Assembly: GCA_020638525.1 (NCBI GenBank)
Contig: JACKIL010000019.1
Span: 1-35,114 of the forward strand
DNA: 35,114 nt
Reading direction: 5' to 3'
DNA from: Caulobacterales bacterium
Lineage (GTDB): Bacteria; Pseudomonadota; Alphaproteobacteria; Caulobacterales; Parvularculaceae
The position numbers and the translations under genes were made by a program. Positions 14,647 to 22,560 of the stretch are shown here, piece by piece. Each line of letters opens with the position of its first letter. The first letter of the stretch is position 1. Under the pieces are notes generated by a model, which saw nothing but the letters and a program-made list of their open reading frames with translations, did not search any database and was not told where the DNA came from.

Positions 14647-16122
14647 ATGGAAATTCGCGAAGCGCTGACATTTGACGACGTATTGCTCGAGCCGGGCCCG
14701 TCGGAAGTGATGCCGTCGGAAGTCGATGTGCGCACCCGGCTGACGCGCGAGATCACGCTCAACATCCCGATCATGTCGTCGGCGATGGACACGGTGACGG
14801 AAGCGGAAATGGCGATCGCCATGGCGCAGAATGGCGGCATCGGCGTCATTCATCGCAATCTTTCGCTAGTCGAGCAGGTTGAGCATGTGCGCCGCGTCAA
14901 GCGCTTCGAAAGCGGCATGGTCGTCAATCCGCTTACCCTGTCGCCCGACGCCACGCTCGACCAAGCGTGGAAGATCATGGACGAGAAGAAGATCTCCGGC
15001 TTCCCCGTGGTCGAAAAGCCGGACGCGAACGGCGTCGGCAAACTTGTCGGCATTCTGACGAACCGCGACATGCGCTTTGCGACGGATGGCGCGCAGCGGG
15101 TCGCCGACCTGATGACGAAAGAGAATCTCATCACCGTGAGGCCGCACGCGCAGCGCGACGAGGTGATCAAGCTGCTTCATCGGCACCGTATCGAGCGGCT
15201 TATCGTCGTTGACGACCAGTATCGCTGCATCGGCCTCATCACGGTGAAAGACATCGAAAAGGCGCGCGCTTATCCGCATGCCGCCAAAGACGCGCAGGGC
15301 CGCCTTCGCGTCGCCGCCGCTTCGACGGTCGGCCCGCACGGGCTGGAGCGCGCAGAAGCGTTGATCGACGCGGGCTGCGATGTCGTCGTCATCGACACGG
15401 CGCATGGCCATTCTTCGAAAGTCATCGAACAGGTCTCGCGCATCAAGAAACAGTCGAACGCCGCGCAGATCATCGCCGGGAACGTCGCCACTTATGATGG
15501 CGCGAAAGCGCTCGCTGATGCGGGCGCCGATGCGATCAAGGTCGGCATCGGCCCGGGCTCGATCTGTACGACGCGCATCGTCGCCGGCGTCGGCGTGCCA
15601 CAACTGACCGCGGTGATGGATGCAGCGCGCGCCGCGCGCGAGGCGGGCATCCCCGTCATCGCCGATGGCGGCCTCAAATATTCCGGCGATATCGCGAAAG
15701 CGATCGCCGCGGGCGCCGAGTGCGTGATGATCGGCTCGCTTCTGGCGGGTACGGATGAAGCGCCGGGCGAGGTCTATCTCTATCAGGGCCGGCCGTACAA
15801 ATCCTATCGCGGCATGGGCTCTATCACCGCGATGGCGCGCGGTTCGGCTGACCGCTACTTCCAGGCGGATGTGAAAGAGCAGCTGAAGCTCGTGCCGGAA
15901 GGCATTGAAGGCCAGACGCCTTACAAGGGCCCTGCGGCGCCCGTGCTTCACCAGCTCGTCGGCGGCGTGCGCGCTTCGATGGGCTATGTCGGCGCTTCGA
16001 CGGTTCCGGAAATGCAGGCGCGGGCGAAATTCGTGCGCATCACCAATGCGGGCCTGCGCGAAAGCCATGTGCACGACGTGCAGATCACGCGCGAGGCGCC
16101 GAACTATCCAAGCCCGAATTGA
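14647..16122 (+). CDS. guaB: Inosine-5'-monophosphate dehydrogenase
   Basis: Oxidises IMP to XMP with NAD+, the committed step to GMP. The 491-residue (beta/alpha)8 barrel carries a CBS pair inserted at ~95-210 (from NPLTLSPDATLDQAW to VKDIEKARAYP). The catalytic loop GPGSICTTRIVAGVG contains Cys307. The flap with YRGMGSITAM follows, and the C-terminal FVRITNAGLRESHVHDV is typical. The ribosome binding site GAGGAGATCAGTC overlaps the end of the preceding gene. GuaA lies ~2.7 kb downstream on the same strand, but not directly adjacent as in enteric guaBA. Confidence 0.97.
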   Translation: MEIREALTFDDVLLEPGPSEVMPSEVDVRTRLTREITLNIPIMSSAMDTVTEAEMAIAMAQNGGIGVIHRNLSLVEQVEHVRRVKRFESGMVVNPLTLSPDATLDQAWKIMDEKKISGFPVVEKPDANGVGKLVGILTNRDMRFATDGAQRVADLMTKENLITVRPHAQRDEVIKLLHRHRIERLIVVDDQYRCIGLITVKDIEKARAYPHAAKDAQGRLRVAAASTVGPHGLERAEALIDAGCDVVVIDTAHGHSSKVIEQVSRIKKQSNAAQIIAGNVATYDGAKALADAGADAIKVGIGPGSICTTRIVAGVGVPQLTAVMDAARAAREAGIPVIADGGLKYSGDIAKAIAAGAECVMIGSLLAGTDEAPGEVYLYQGRPYKSYRGMGSITAMARGSADRYFQADVKEQLKLVPEGIEGQTPYKGPAAPVLHQLVGGVRASMGYVGASTVPEMQARAKFVRITNAGLRESHVHDVQITREAPNYPSPN

Positions 16123-16183
16123 TCGTCCGGTAACTGAATTTCATTCGAAAGCGGCATAGCCGCGCCTAGATTGTGATTGCCCC

Positions 16184-17545
16184 ATGCGCGATTCCGGCCG
16201 CATCGCCGCCGCCATTGATGTTCTGACGGACTTCGAGACGCGCCGCGTGCCGCTCAAGACTGCGCTTGCGGACTGGGCGCGGGGCGCGCGCTATGCCGGA
16301 GCGAAAGACCGCGCTTGGATATCAGGTCTTTGCCTCGATGCGCTCCGCAAGCGGAATTCGCTGGCGCAGGCGATGGGCGATGATAGTGCGCGCTCTGCGA
16401 TCCTCGCGGCGTTGCGCTTTTCGTGGGGGATGAGCGCAGAGACGGTCGCGAGCCTCGCCGCTGAAGAGCCGCACGGACCTGGCGCGCTGACGGCGGACGA
16501 GAAAGCGAGGCTTTCTTCTGAAGACAGCGATGAAAACTTCTCTTCGCCATGCGGCGCGCGCGAGGCTGAGTTTGAGAACCGGCTGAACCTTCCGGCGTAC
16601 ATCGCCGGCGATTTTCCGGAGTGGTTAACGCCGCATATGGCGCGCGTCTTCGGCGACAAGACCGCAGTGGAAGGCGCAGCGCTCGCAGAGCGCGCAGACG
16701 TCGATCTGCGTCTCAACACGCTGAAGGCCGAACCGGAAAAGGCGCTGGCCGCGCTCGCAGTCGTCGGTGCTGGGGCCGTTCCATATCTTTCGACCGCCGC
16801 GCGCATTCCGGCGCCCGATGCGAGCGACCGCGCGCCAGCCGTGACGATCATTCCCGCGTTCAACAAAGGCTGGGTCGAAGTGCAGGACCTTGGCAGCCAG
16901 ATCGCCGCGCTCGCCGCCGGTGAGACAAAGGGCGCACAGGTGCTCGACCTTTGCGCAGGCGGCGGCGGCAAGACACTGGCGCTCGCCGCGCTCATGGAAA
17001 ACACCGGCCAGCTTTACGCCTACGATGAAGACGCGCGCCGTCTTCAGCCGCTTTATGAGCGTTCGCAACGCGCCGGCGTTCGCAATCTCCAGATCCGCAA
17101 CCCGGCGGGCGGCGAGGGCCTCGACGATCTCGACGGCAAGATGGACCTCGTCTTCGTCGACGCGCCTTGCACGGGCTCCGGCACATGGCGTCGCCACCCC
17201 GACACCAAATGGCGCCTGACGCCGCAGCAGCTTGAGCGGCGTATGGCCGAGCAGGACAGCGTTCTCGATGCGGGCGCGCGTTACGTGAAACCGGGCGGGC
17301 GGCTAGTCTTCGTGACGTGCTCCATCTTCATGGAAGAGTGCGAAGACCGTGTTGCGAGCTTCCTTTCACGCCATCCCGACTTCTCGCAAACACAGGCGCT
17401 TGATGCAGTCGGCGCGTCGGGGCTTCTCATGGAAGCAGGCCGCGATGCGCTGGAGGCCTGCAAGACGCCGGAAGGCGCGCTTCGGATTACGCCCTTGCGC
17501 CTTCGCGCTGACGGATTTTTTGTTGCGACGCTTGCGCGCGCCTAG
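16184..17545 (+). CDS. RsmB/NOP-family rRNA (cytosine-5) methyltransferase
   Basis: SAM-dependent RNA m5C methyltransferase of 453 residues. A NusB-like N-terminal region (~1-130) lies before the catalytic domain. SAM motif I is VLDLCAGGGGKTLALA (~253). The two family cysteines are C329 in DAPCTGSG and C379 in VTCSIF, spaced 50 apart as in E. coli RsmB (C325/C375). The likely substrate is 16S rRNA, with C967 the RsmB position, but paralogues are common in alphaproteobacteria, so no symbol is given. It follows guaB by 61 bp, a gap containing the small inverted repeat GCGGC-ATA-GCCGC, and ends 3 bp from the convergent HxlR gene. Confidence 0.9.
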   Translation: MRDSGRIAAAIDVLTDFETRRVPLKTALADWARGARYAGAKDRAWISGLCLDALRKRNSLAQAMGDDSARSAILAALRFSWGMSAETVASLAAEEPHGPGALTADEKARLSSEDSDENFSSPCGAREAEFENRLNLPAYIAGDFPEWLTPHMARVFGDKTAVEGAALAERADVDLRLNTLKAEPEKALAALAVVGAGAVPYLSTAARIPAPDASDRAPAVTIIPAFNKGWVEVQDLGSQIAALAAGETKGAQVLDLCAGGGGKTLALAALMENTGQLYAYDEDARRLQPLYERSQRAGVRNLQIRNPAGGEGLDDLDGKMDLVFVDAPCTGSGTWRRHPDTKWRLTPQQLERRMAEQDSVLDAGARYVKPGGRLVFVTCSIFMEECEDRVASFLSRHPDFSQTQALDAVGASGLLMEAGRDALEACKTPEGALRITPLRLRADGFFVATLARA

Positions 17546-17548
17546 TCT

Positions 17549-18250
17549 CTATTCCGCCGCCCTGCATCTCGCCGCCGCCGCATATCGGCTTTGTACGAAC
17601 CATTTTTTGAACTGGCCGGAGACTTCATTGTCGCCAGTGAGGAGAATGCGGTCCGCAGCGATTTCAGCGTCAAGCGTCGAGGGGCCGATGAAGGCGCTCG
17701 TCATCGCTTTGAGGTCGGCTGAAACGAACAGGTTCACGTCAAAGCCGGGATCGATCGAACACAGATCGACATCCTGGCCGGGCGAAACGATCAGCCAGTA
17801 ATTGCGCTTGTTCTGCGCGAGTTCGGGAAAGATGATCTGAACGACGGTCTTGCGCTTCGGCATCGGGTCGGGCGACAGCTTGCGTCGTACGTTCCACATC
17901 AGAAGCTGCGCATCGAGATTTTGCAGGGTCAATTCTGAATCGACCCATCTCTGCGACCAGTTGCCGAGCGCGGTGATGATCGGCTCAAGTTCGAGCGCTG
18001 CTGGCGTCAGATGATACTCGCCGCCCTCTGCGTCCTTCTTTTCAGTGCGCTCGATAAGGCCCCATTCTTCAAGCTCTTTGAGGCGCTTCGACAGCAGGGC
18101 CGGCGACATGCGCGGCACGCCGCGCCGAATCTCGTTGAAGCGCGTCGAGCCTGAAAGCATTTCGGAAAGCATCACAAGGGTCCAGCGCGTACACAGAACT
18201 TCCGCCGCCATCGCGACCGGGCAAAACTGGCCATATCCGCTTTCGGTCAT
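17549..18250 (-). CDS. HxlR-type winged-helix transcriptional regulator with long C-terminal domain
   Basis: Predicted DNA-binding regulator of 233 residues. The first ~105 form an HxlR winged helix: CPVAMAAEVLCTRWTLVML, then the recognition-helix region RFNEIRRGVPRMSPALLSKRL and the wing GLIERTEKKDAEGGEYHLT. Most HxlR proteins end soon after this, but this one has another ~110 residues (from MWNVRRKL), perhaps a ligand-binding or SCP2-like module; that is a guess. The ATG at 18250 has GGAG nearby, whereas upstream frame extension lacks homology-like sequence. It is divergent from the tautomerase gene, with two tandem palindromes between, so regulation of that gene and of itself is likely. 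Confidence 0.88.
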   Translation of the reverse strand: MTESGYGQFCPVAMAAEVLCTRWTLVMLSEMLSGSTRFNEIRRGVPRMSPALLSKRLKELEEWGLIERTEKKDAEGGEYHLTPAALELEPIITALGNWSQRWVDSELTLQNLDAQLLMWNVRRKLSPDPMPKRKTVVQIIFPELAQNKRNYWLIVSPGQDVDLCSIDPGFDVNLFVSADLKAMTSAFIGPSTLDAEIAADRILLTGDNEVSGQFKKWFVQSRYAAAARCRAAE

Positions 18251-18333
18251 GTCGATCTCCAGAGCAGGCGATTTCGTGCGACCGTTTGGCAGACGGGGCA
18301 GGCCAAGGGAAGGAAGTTCGGCAGCCCGGCCGA

Positions 18334-18368
18334 TACAGTTTCTGTACCGGCCAGCTTCAGTTTCTGAA
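18334..18368. promoter_or_regulatory. Two tandem palindromic operators between the HxlR and tautomerase genes
   Basis: TACAG-TTT-CTGTA (18334-18346) and TTCAG-TTT-CTGAA (18356-18368) are each perfect 5-bp inverted repeats around TTT. Their centres are 22 bp apart, about two helical turns, so two dimers could bind one DNA face. They lie ~84 bp from the HxlR start and ~78 bp from the tautomerase start. Assignment to the HxlR protein is inference from position. Confidence 0.7.
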
Positions 18369-18445
18369 CTGGAAGCCGCCCATAGCCTTGTGCGAGAGCG
18401 GCGCCGAAGCCGGAACTCCGGCGCAGCAGAAAAGGAAACAGCCAA

Positions 18446-18670
18446 ATGCCTCTCGTCGATATCCATGTAATCAAAGACGTTTTCAGCTCCATGCAGAAGC
18501 GCGAGCTGATCGAGCGCGTGACCGACGCGGTCGTCTCCGTGGAAGGGGAAAACCTCCGCGGCGTCACCTGGGTCAAAATCCACGAAGTGAACAGCGGCGA
18601 ATGGGCGATCGGCGGCAAGCCGCTCACCTCCGATGACGTCCACGCGCTCGCCAAACGGGGCGCCGCCTAG
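18446..18670 (+). CDS. 4-oxalocrotonate tautomerase-family protein
   Basis: Small tautomerase-superfamily enzyme of 74 residues. After removal of Met the N-terminal Pro1 (MPLVDIHVIK) would be the catalytic base. The beta-alpha-beta layout is followed by the family ending NSGEWAIGGKPLT. Members interconvert keto and enol forms or have related promiscuous activities, usually in aromatic or halogenated compound breakdown; the substrate here is unknown. AAAAGGAAACAGCCAA before the ATG is a fair ribosome binding site. It is divergent from an HxlR regulator with operator-like palindromes between, suggesting inducible expression. Confidence 0.87.
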   Translation: MPLVDIHVIKDVFSSMQKRELIERVTDAVVSVEGENLRGVTWVKIHEVNSGEWAIGGKPLTSDDVHALAKRGAA

Positions 18671-18737
18671 CCCCCAGCGGTTGAGGCGGCCCCGCGGGCC
18701 CGCCATCGGGCCCAAAATCGGGTTCTGGGGGAGGTTT

Positions 18738-18760
18738 CGGGGGCGTGACGAACGCCCCCG
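18738..18760 (+). terminator. Strong GC hairpin just upstream of guaA
   Basis: CGGGGGCG and CGCCCCCG form a perfect 8-bp stem with a 7-nt loop, 19 bp before the guaA ATG. No T-run follows. It may end the tautomerase transcript or act as a leader hairpin for guaA. No purine-riboswitch architecture is visible. Confidence 0.35.
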
Positions 18761-18779
18761 ACTCGTCTAAAGCCTCGCC

Positions 18780-20354
18780 ATGACACTCGACCCCCACGCC
18801 GCCCTCCATGACCGCGCTCTCATCATCGATTTCGGGAGCCAGGTAACGCAGCTCATCGCCCGCCGCCTTCGCGAAGCGGGCGTCTATTGCGAAATCCATC
18901 CCTTCAATCGCGTCGATGCAAAATTCCTTGCGGAATATGCGCCGAAAGCCGTCATTCTCTCGGGCGGGCCGGCGAGCGTCAAAACGGAATCAAGTCCGCG
19001 CGCTGACGAAGCGGTCTTCAAGCTCGGCGTGCCAATCCTCGGCATTTGCTATGGCGAGCAGACGATCTGCGCGCAGCTTGGTGGCGATGTCGAACGTTCC
19101 GATCACAGAGAATTCGGCCGCGCTTTTGTCGAAGTGAAAAAGGAAAGCCCGCTCTTTGACGGCGTCTGGGCGAGGGGCGGCAAGCATCAGGTCTGGATGA
19201 GCCACGGCGACCGCGTGAACGCGCTGCCGGAAGGCTTTGAAGTGATCGCGGTCTCCGATGGCGCGCCGTTCGCGGCGATTGAGAATGCGGCGAAGAATAT
19301 CTACGCCGTGCAGTTCCACCCGGAAGTCGCGCACACGCCCGATGGCTCGAAGCTCTTGCGAAACTTCGTGCACAAGATTGCGGGCTTCAAAGGCGACTGG
19401 TCTATGGCGGCGTTCCGTCAGGAATCAATCGCCCAGATTCGCGAGCAAGTGGGCGATGCGCGAGTCATTTGCGGGCTTTCGGGCGGCGTCGACTCATCCG
19501 TCGCGGCGGTTCTCATTCACGAAGCTATCGGCGAGCAGCTCACTTGCGTTTTCGTCGACACCGGCCTGATGCGCGCCGGCGAGGGCGAAGAAGTCGTTCG
19601 TCTTTTCCGCGACAGCTACAACATTCCGCTCATCCACGTTGAGGCCGAAGACCTGTTTCTCGGCAAGCTGAAAGGCGTCGATGACCCGGAGAAAAAGCGC
19701 AAGATTATCGGCGCGCTTTTCATCGACGTCTTTGAGAAAGAAGCGAACAAAATCGAGAATGCGGAATTTCTCGCGCAGGGAACGCTCTATCCGGACGTGA
19801 TCGAAAGCGTTTCCTTCGACGGCGGGCCTTCGGTGACGATCAAATCGCACCACAATGTCGGCGGCCTGCCCGAACGGATGAATTTGAAACTGGTCGAACC
19901 CTTGCGCGAACTCTTCAAGGATGAAGTGCGCGCGCTCGGCCGCGAACTCGGCCTGCCGGAGCATTTCGTGGCGCGCCACCCATTCCCGGGGCCGGGCCTT
20001 GCGATCCGCATACCGGGCGAGGTGTCGAAGGAAAAGGCCGATATTCTCCGGAAAGCTGACGCCATCTATCTCGACGAGATCAGGAAGGCGGGTCTTTACG
20101 ACGCGATCTGGCAGGCTTTCGCCGTCTTGCTCCCGGTGCGGACGGTCGGCGTCATGGGCGACGAGCGCACCTACGATCACGTCCTTGCGCTTCGCGCCGT
20201 CACCTCAACCGACGGCATGACAGCGGATTACTATCCGTTCGATCACGAATTCCTCGGCCGCACGGCGACGCGCATCATCAACGAAGTGCGCGGCGTCAAC
20301 CGCGTCGTCTATGATGTGACGTCAAAGCCGCCCGGCACGATCGAGTGGGAGTAG
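18780..20354 (+). CDS. guaA: GMP synthase (glutamine-hydrolysing)
   Basis: Converts XMP to GMP using ATP and glutamine-derived ammonia. The 524 residues include a class I glutamine amidotransferase with nucleophile C90 (GICYGEQ) and the H180/E182 pair (QFHPEVAHT). The PP-loop ATP pyrophosphatase follows with SGGVDSS at 234-240, then the C-terminal dimerisation domain with RHPFPGPGLAIR. The end KPPGTIEWE is typical. No Shine-Dalgarno is seen before the ATG. TCTAAA (18766-18771) might be a -10 box, making the mRNA nearly leaderless, but this is tentative. Confidence 0.97.
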   Translation: MTLDPHAALHDRALIIDFGSQVTQLIARRLREAGVYCEIHPFNRVDAKFLAEYAPKAVILSGGPASVKTESSPRADEAVFKLGVPILGICYGEQTICAQLGGDVERSDHREFGRAFVEVKKESPLFDGVWARGGKHQVWMSHGDRVNALPEGFEVIAVSDGAPFAAIENAAKNIYAVQFHPEVAHTPDGSKLLRNFVHKIAGFKGDWSMAAFRQESIAQIREQVGDARVICGLSGGVDSSVAAVLIHEAIGEQLTCVFVDTGLMRAGEGEEVVRLFRDSYNIPLIHVEAEDLFLGKLKGVDDPEKKRKIIGALFIDVFEKEANKIENAEFLAQGTLYPDVIESVSFDGGPSVTIKSHHNVGGLPERMNLKLVEPLRELFKDEVRALGRELGLPEHFVARHPFPGPGLAIRIPGEVSKEKADILRKADAIYLDEIRKAGLYDAIWQAFAVLLPVRTVGVMGDERTYDHVLALRAVTSTDGMTADYYPFDHEFLGRTATRIINEVRGVNRVVYDVTSKPPGTIEWE

Positions 20355-20379
20355 GCGAGCGAGGAAACTTCTCGCCCCG

Positions 20380-20586
20380 TCACGCCTCCTTCTCATAGCC
20401 ATGGTCGCCATAATAATAGTAGCCGTCGGGATAGCCGTAACGCTGCTGCTTTCTCATATCGAGGAAGGTGAAGAACACGCCTGCAAGGTTGCGAAGCGCA
20501 GCCTGCGCGGCCTGCTTTGGCGTATGATCCCGCCTGATCGCGAAAAAGAGTGTTTCGGCTCCGCGCCCTATCCCTTGTAGACCCAA
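20380..20586 (-). pseudogene. C-terminal remnant of a polysaccharide tyrosine kinase (Wzc/BY-kinase-like)
   Basis: The 68-residue frame reads like the end of a capsule/exopolysaccharide BY-kinase. A strand resembling TLFFAIRRDHTPKQAAQAAL is followed by LAGVFFTFLDMRKQQRYGYP and a tyrosine-rich tail (GYYYYGDHGYEKEA), the autophosphorylated cluster of such kinases. The Walker motifs and membrane parts are missing, and the segment before AGVFFTFLD looks shortened by a few residues. It overlaps the end of the upstream NTF2-like gene by 19 bp and has no convincing start. I read it as a deletion relic at the edge of the accessory region; translation as a short protein cannot be excluded. Confidence 0.55.
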
Positions 20587-21179
20587 TAATTCGGGCCGAA
20601 GCGCGCCTCGAGCTTCTTCAGTTGCTCGCGGTGAATCTCGCGCACGCGCGCCGGCGTGATGACATCCTTCGCGTCGACTTCCTCGATCTTCAGGCTGGTC
20701 TTGTCTTCATAGAGATGCTCGCCCGCGAGGCGCGCTTTCCTGTCATACGGCCAGACGAACGCCTGGCGGCTGTAGACATGATAGTAGCCGTCGGGATTTT
20801 TGATGTCGTAGCCGAGCGGCGCGATGTCGGCGCCCTTGGCGAGCTGGTGGAAGGTGATCTCGTCGCAAATTCCCCAGTCATTGACGGCGAGGCAATCGTC
20901 CGAGTGCCACAGAACGACTTCGCCGACGCTGTTATAGAAAGCGAGAACGCCGTCCTTGCCTTCTACGACGGCGGGGTTCGCGCCCCAGCTTACGCGATAG
21001 ATCGGATGATCGACCATCATGTCGGGCGCGATGATCTTGTCATAATCGCCCGCGCCTTCGAGGTGCACATGCCGCCAGAAGTTGAGGAGGATCGCCTTGT
21101 GCAGCGGGTCTTTCGTCCGCTCGAAAAGCTCTTCCGTCGGGTCCATGCACGTGTAAACCGCCTTTTCGAACTTGTTCAT
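20568..21179 (-). CDS. NTF2-like / SnoaL-type domain protein
   Basis: Conserved-looking protein of 203 residues with no signal peptide. The central part resembles the cone-shaped NTF2-like fold: helical start (PLHKAILLNFWRHVHLEG), then YDKIIAPDMMVDHPIY, VLAFYNSV, and aromatic strands (GYYHVYSRQAFVWPYD). Such proteins bind small hydrophobic ligands or act as isomerases, hydrolases or dehydratases; no catalytic residues can be assigned. GGGAGGAAAGA before the ATG is a strong ribosome binding site. It is the last chromosomal-type gene before the AT-rich insertion region. Function not known. Confidence 0.65.
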   Translation of the reverse strand: MNKFEKAVYTCMDPTEELFERTKDPLHKAILLNFWRHVHLEGAGDYDKIIAPDMMVDHPIYRVSWGANPAVVEGKDGVLAFYNSVGEVVLWHSDDCLAVNDWGICDEITFHQLAKGADIAPLGYDIKNPDGYYHVYSRQAFVWPYDRKARLAGEHLYEDKTSLKIEEVDAKDVITPARVREIHREQLKKLEARFGPNYWVYKG

Positions 21180-21292
21180 TCTTTCCTCCCATGGCGCAGG
21201 TCATGTCAGTTGAACCTGACGGCGACTGGCGTGCAGTTTCAGGAGGAAAGTGAAATGCGGCGGATAGGGAAGGCGAGGCGATGATAGGGATT

Positions 21293-21308
21293 GTAGAAAG
21301 TTTTCTAC
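21293..21308. promoter_or_regulatory. Perfect palindrome at the edge of the AT-rich region
   Basis: GTAGAAA-GT-TTTCTAC is a perfect 7-bp inverted repeat with a 2-bp centre, in the 208-bp spacer between the NTF2-like gene and the interrupted membrane gene. The short centre suggests a protein-binding operator. The binding protein is unknown. Confidence 0.35.
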
Positions 21309-21387
21309 CCTGCCGGGTTACGATGTGTTGAGTGGCGCTCTATGGTAAAAAGCAATTGCGAGAATCGGCGCTCTCGCTTACGGAAAT

Positions 21388-21619
21388 ATGATGATAGAAA
21401 ATAGCTCAGCGATTGATACTACTATCCTTGCAACAATTATTTCCTGCATTGTTGGGTTTTTGACTAGCTTCTTCTTTTATAGAAAACAGAAAAAGAAAAG
21501 TAGGATTAGCTACTCTGTACTGTATAATAGATTCTTGGATGAAAATGTAATTGATGTATTGGGTTATAATTTTAAATGGAATGATCTCAAAATAAGAGAT
21601 CCATTTCTTCTTAGGGTTT
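21388..21619 (+). pseudogene. 5' part of a membrane-protein gene split by the transposon
   Basis: Encodes the first 77 residues plus one base of codon 78. One N-terminal membrane segment (residues ~12-31, TILATIISCIVGFLTSFFFY) is followed by a basic stretch (RKQKKKSR), implying a cytoplasmic domain that starts ISYSVLYNRF. The DNA is strikingly AT-rich compared with the flanking genes, pointing to horizontal acquisition. The frame is cut at the transposon left end and stops at a TGA inside the inverted repeat. Joined to 24665-25332 without the element and one duplication copy, it makes a 299-residue protein. No family recognised. Confidence 0.85.
21612..21619. repeat. Left target-site duplication TAGGGTTT
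   Basis: Eight bases directly abutting the left inverted repeat, identical to 24657-24664. Eight bp is the duplication length expected for IS1595-family elements. Confidence 0.93.
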
Positions 21620-21640
21620 GGGGATTATCCCCTTGACGCA
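21620..21640 (+). repeat. Left terminal inverted repeat of the transposon
   Basis: Begins GGGGATTATCCCC and continues TTGACGCA. Identical to the reverse complement of 24636-24656. The stop codon that truncates the interrupted gene (TGA, 21634-21636) lies inside it. Confidence 0.93.
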
Positions 21641-21684
21641 CGTACGGACTCGGACTATATTTGGACCATCGAAAGGGATTTCCG

Positions 21685-22560
21685 ATGGCTTCCAAACTCA
21701 CCGTCCGCCAGTTCTTCCAGCGCTTCCCCTCTGACGAGGCTTGCCTAGAGCACGTCATGAAGGTCCGTTTCGGCCTTCGCCATGAGTGCGCGAAGTGCGG
21801 CAAGGACGCGACGTTCCACAAGCTGGCGAGCCGTCCCGCCTATTCGTGCTCGCAGTGCGGCGCGCATGTATACCCTTGCGCTGGGACGATCCTGCAAGAC
21901 ACGCGGACGCCGCTGCAATCGTGGTTCTACGCCATCTACCTCTTTGTGGCGACGCGCCACGGCGTTTCAGGCAGGGAACTGGAGCGCGTTCTTGGTGTCA
22001 CCTACAAGACGGCGTGGCGCATGGCGAAGCAAATCCGCACGCTTATGAGCCAAGTCAACGGCTTCGAAATCCTGCAAGGCCACGTCGAACTTGATGAGGC
22101 ATATGTGGGAGGGAAGCGGTCCGGCAAGCGGGGCCGTGGCGCCGAAGGCAAAACAATTGTCATGGGCCTGAAAGAGCGTGACGGGCGCATTGCGGTTGAA
22201 GTCATCCCGAACATCAAGAAGGCGACGCTTCGCGAGGTTGTCCTGCGCAATGTCGAGCCCGGCTCTATCGTCTCGACGGACGAACTGATGAGCTACGGCT
22301 TACTGGAAGGCGACGGCTACCGCCACGGCGCCGTGAAGCATGGCGCGAAAGAGTGGAGCTACTACGACTACCGCCACGATGCGACGCATCACACGAACAA
22401 CGTTGAGAGCTTCTGGCGGCTGTTCAAGAAGTCGGTCGCCTCAACCCATATCCACATTTCGGCGAAGTATATGGATCGCTACCTTGGCGAGTTCGTCTTC
22501 CGGTCTAATCATCGCCATCAGGAGAACGCGATGTTCGACCTTCTGGTTGCGGCGCTTTGA
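21685..22560 (+). CDS. IS1595-family (ISXO2-like) transposase
   Basis: Catalyses transposition of the element. 291 residues. An N-terminal zinc ribbon (CAKC at 35-38, CSQC at 55-58) is followed by a helix-turn-helix-like region (~95-120) and the DDE-type catalytic core: D137 in HVELDEAYVGG, D199 in STDELMSYG, and the HTNNVESFW motif (~236-244), which supplies the third acidic/asparagine position of this family. I use the ATG at 21685 with GAAAGGGA upstream; 24 bp of open frame before it lacks family sequence. The gene is full length with no frameshift, so the element may still be mobile. Confidence 0.95.
   Translation: MASKLTVRQFFQRFPSDEACLEHVMKVRFGLRHECAKCGKDATFHKLASRPAYSCSQCGAHVYPCAGTILQDTRTPLQSWFYAIYLFVATRHGVSGRELERVLGVTYKTAWRMAKQIRTLMSQVNGFEILQGHVELDEAYVGGKRSGKRGRGAEGKTIVMGLKERDGRIAVEVIPNIKKATLREVVLRNVEPGSIVSTDELMSYGLLEGDGYRHGAVKHGAKEWSYYDYRHDATHHTNNVESFWRLFKKSVASTHIHISAKYMDRYLGEFVFRSNHRHQENAMFDLLVAAL

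Noticed and set aside
14866..16074. 402-codon leftward frame opposite guaB
   Set aside because: Shadow of guaB: Arg/Asp/His-rich composition, no start signal, no recognisable motif.
18251..18715. N-terminal extension of the HxlR regulator to 388 residues
   Set aside because: It would read through the operators and the tautomerase gene in antisense; the ATG at 18250 has a ribosome site and family-like sequence.
18671..18779. Purine riboswitch ahead of guaA
   Set aside because: Only one simple hairpin; no three-way junction or conserved purine-aptamer segments seen.
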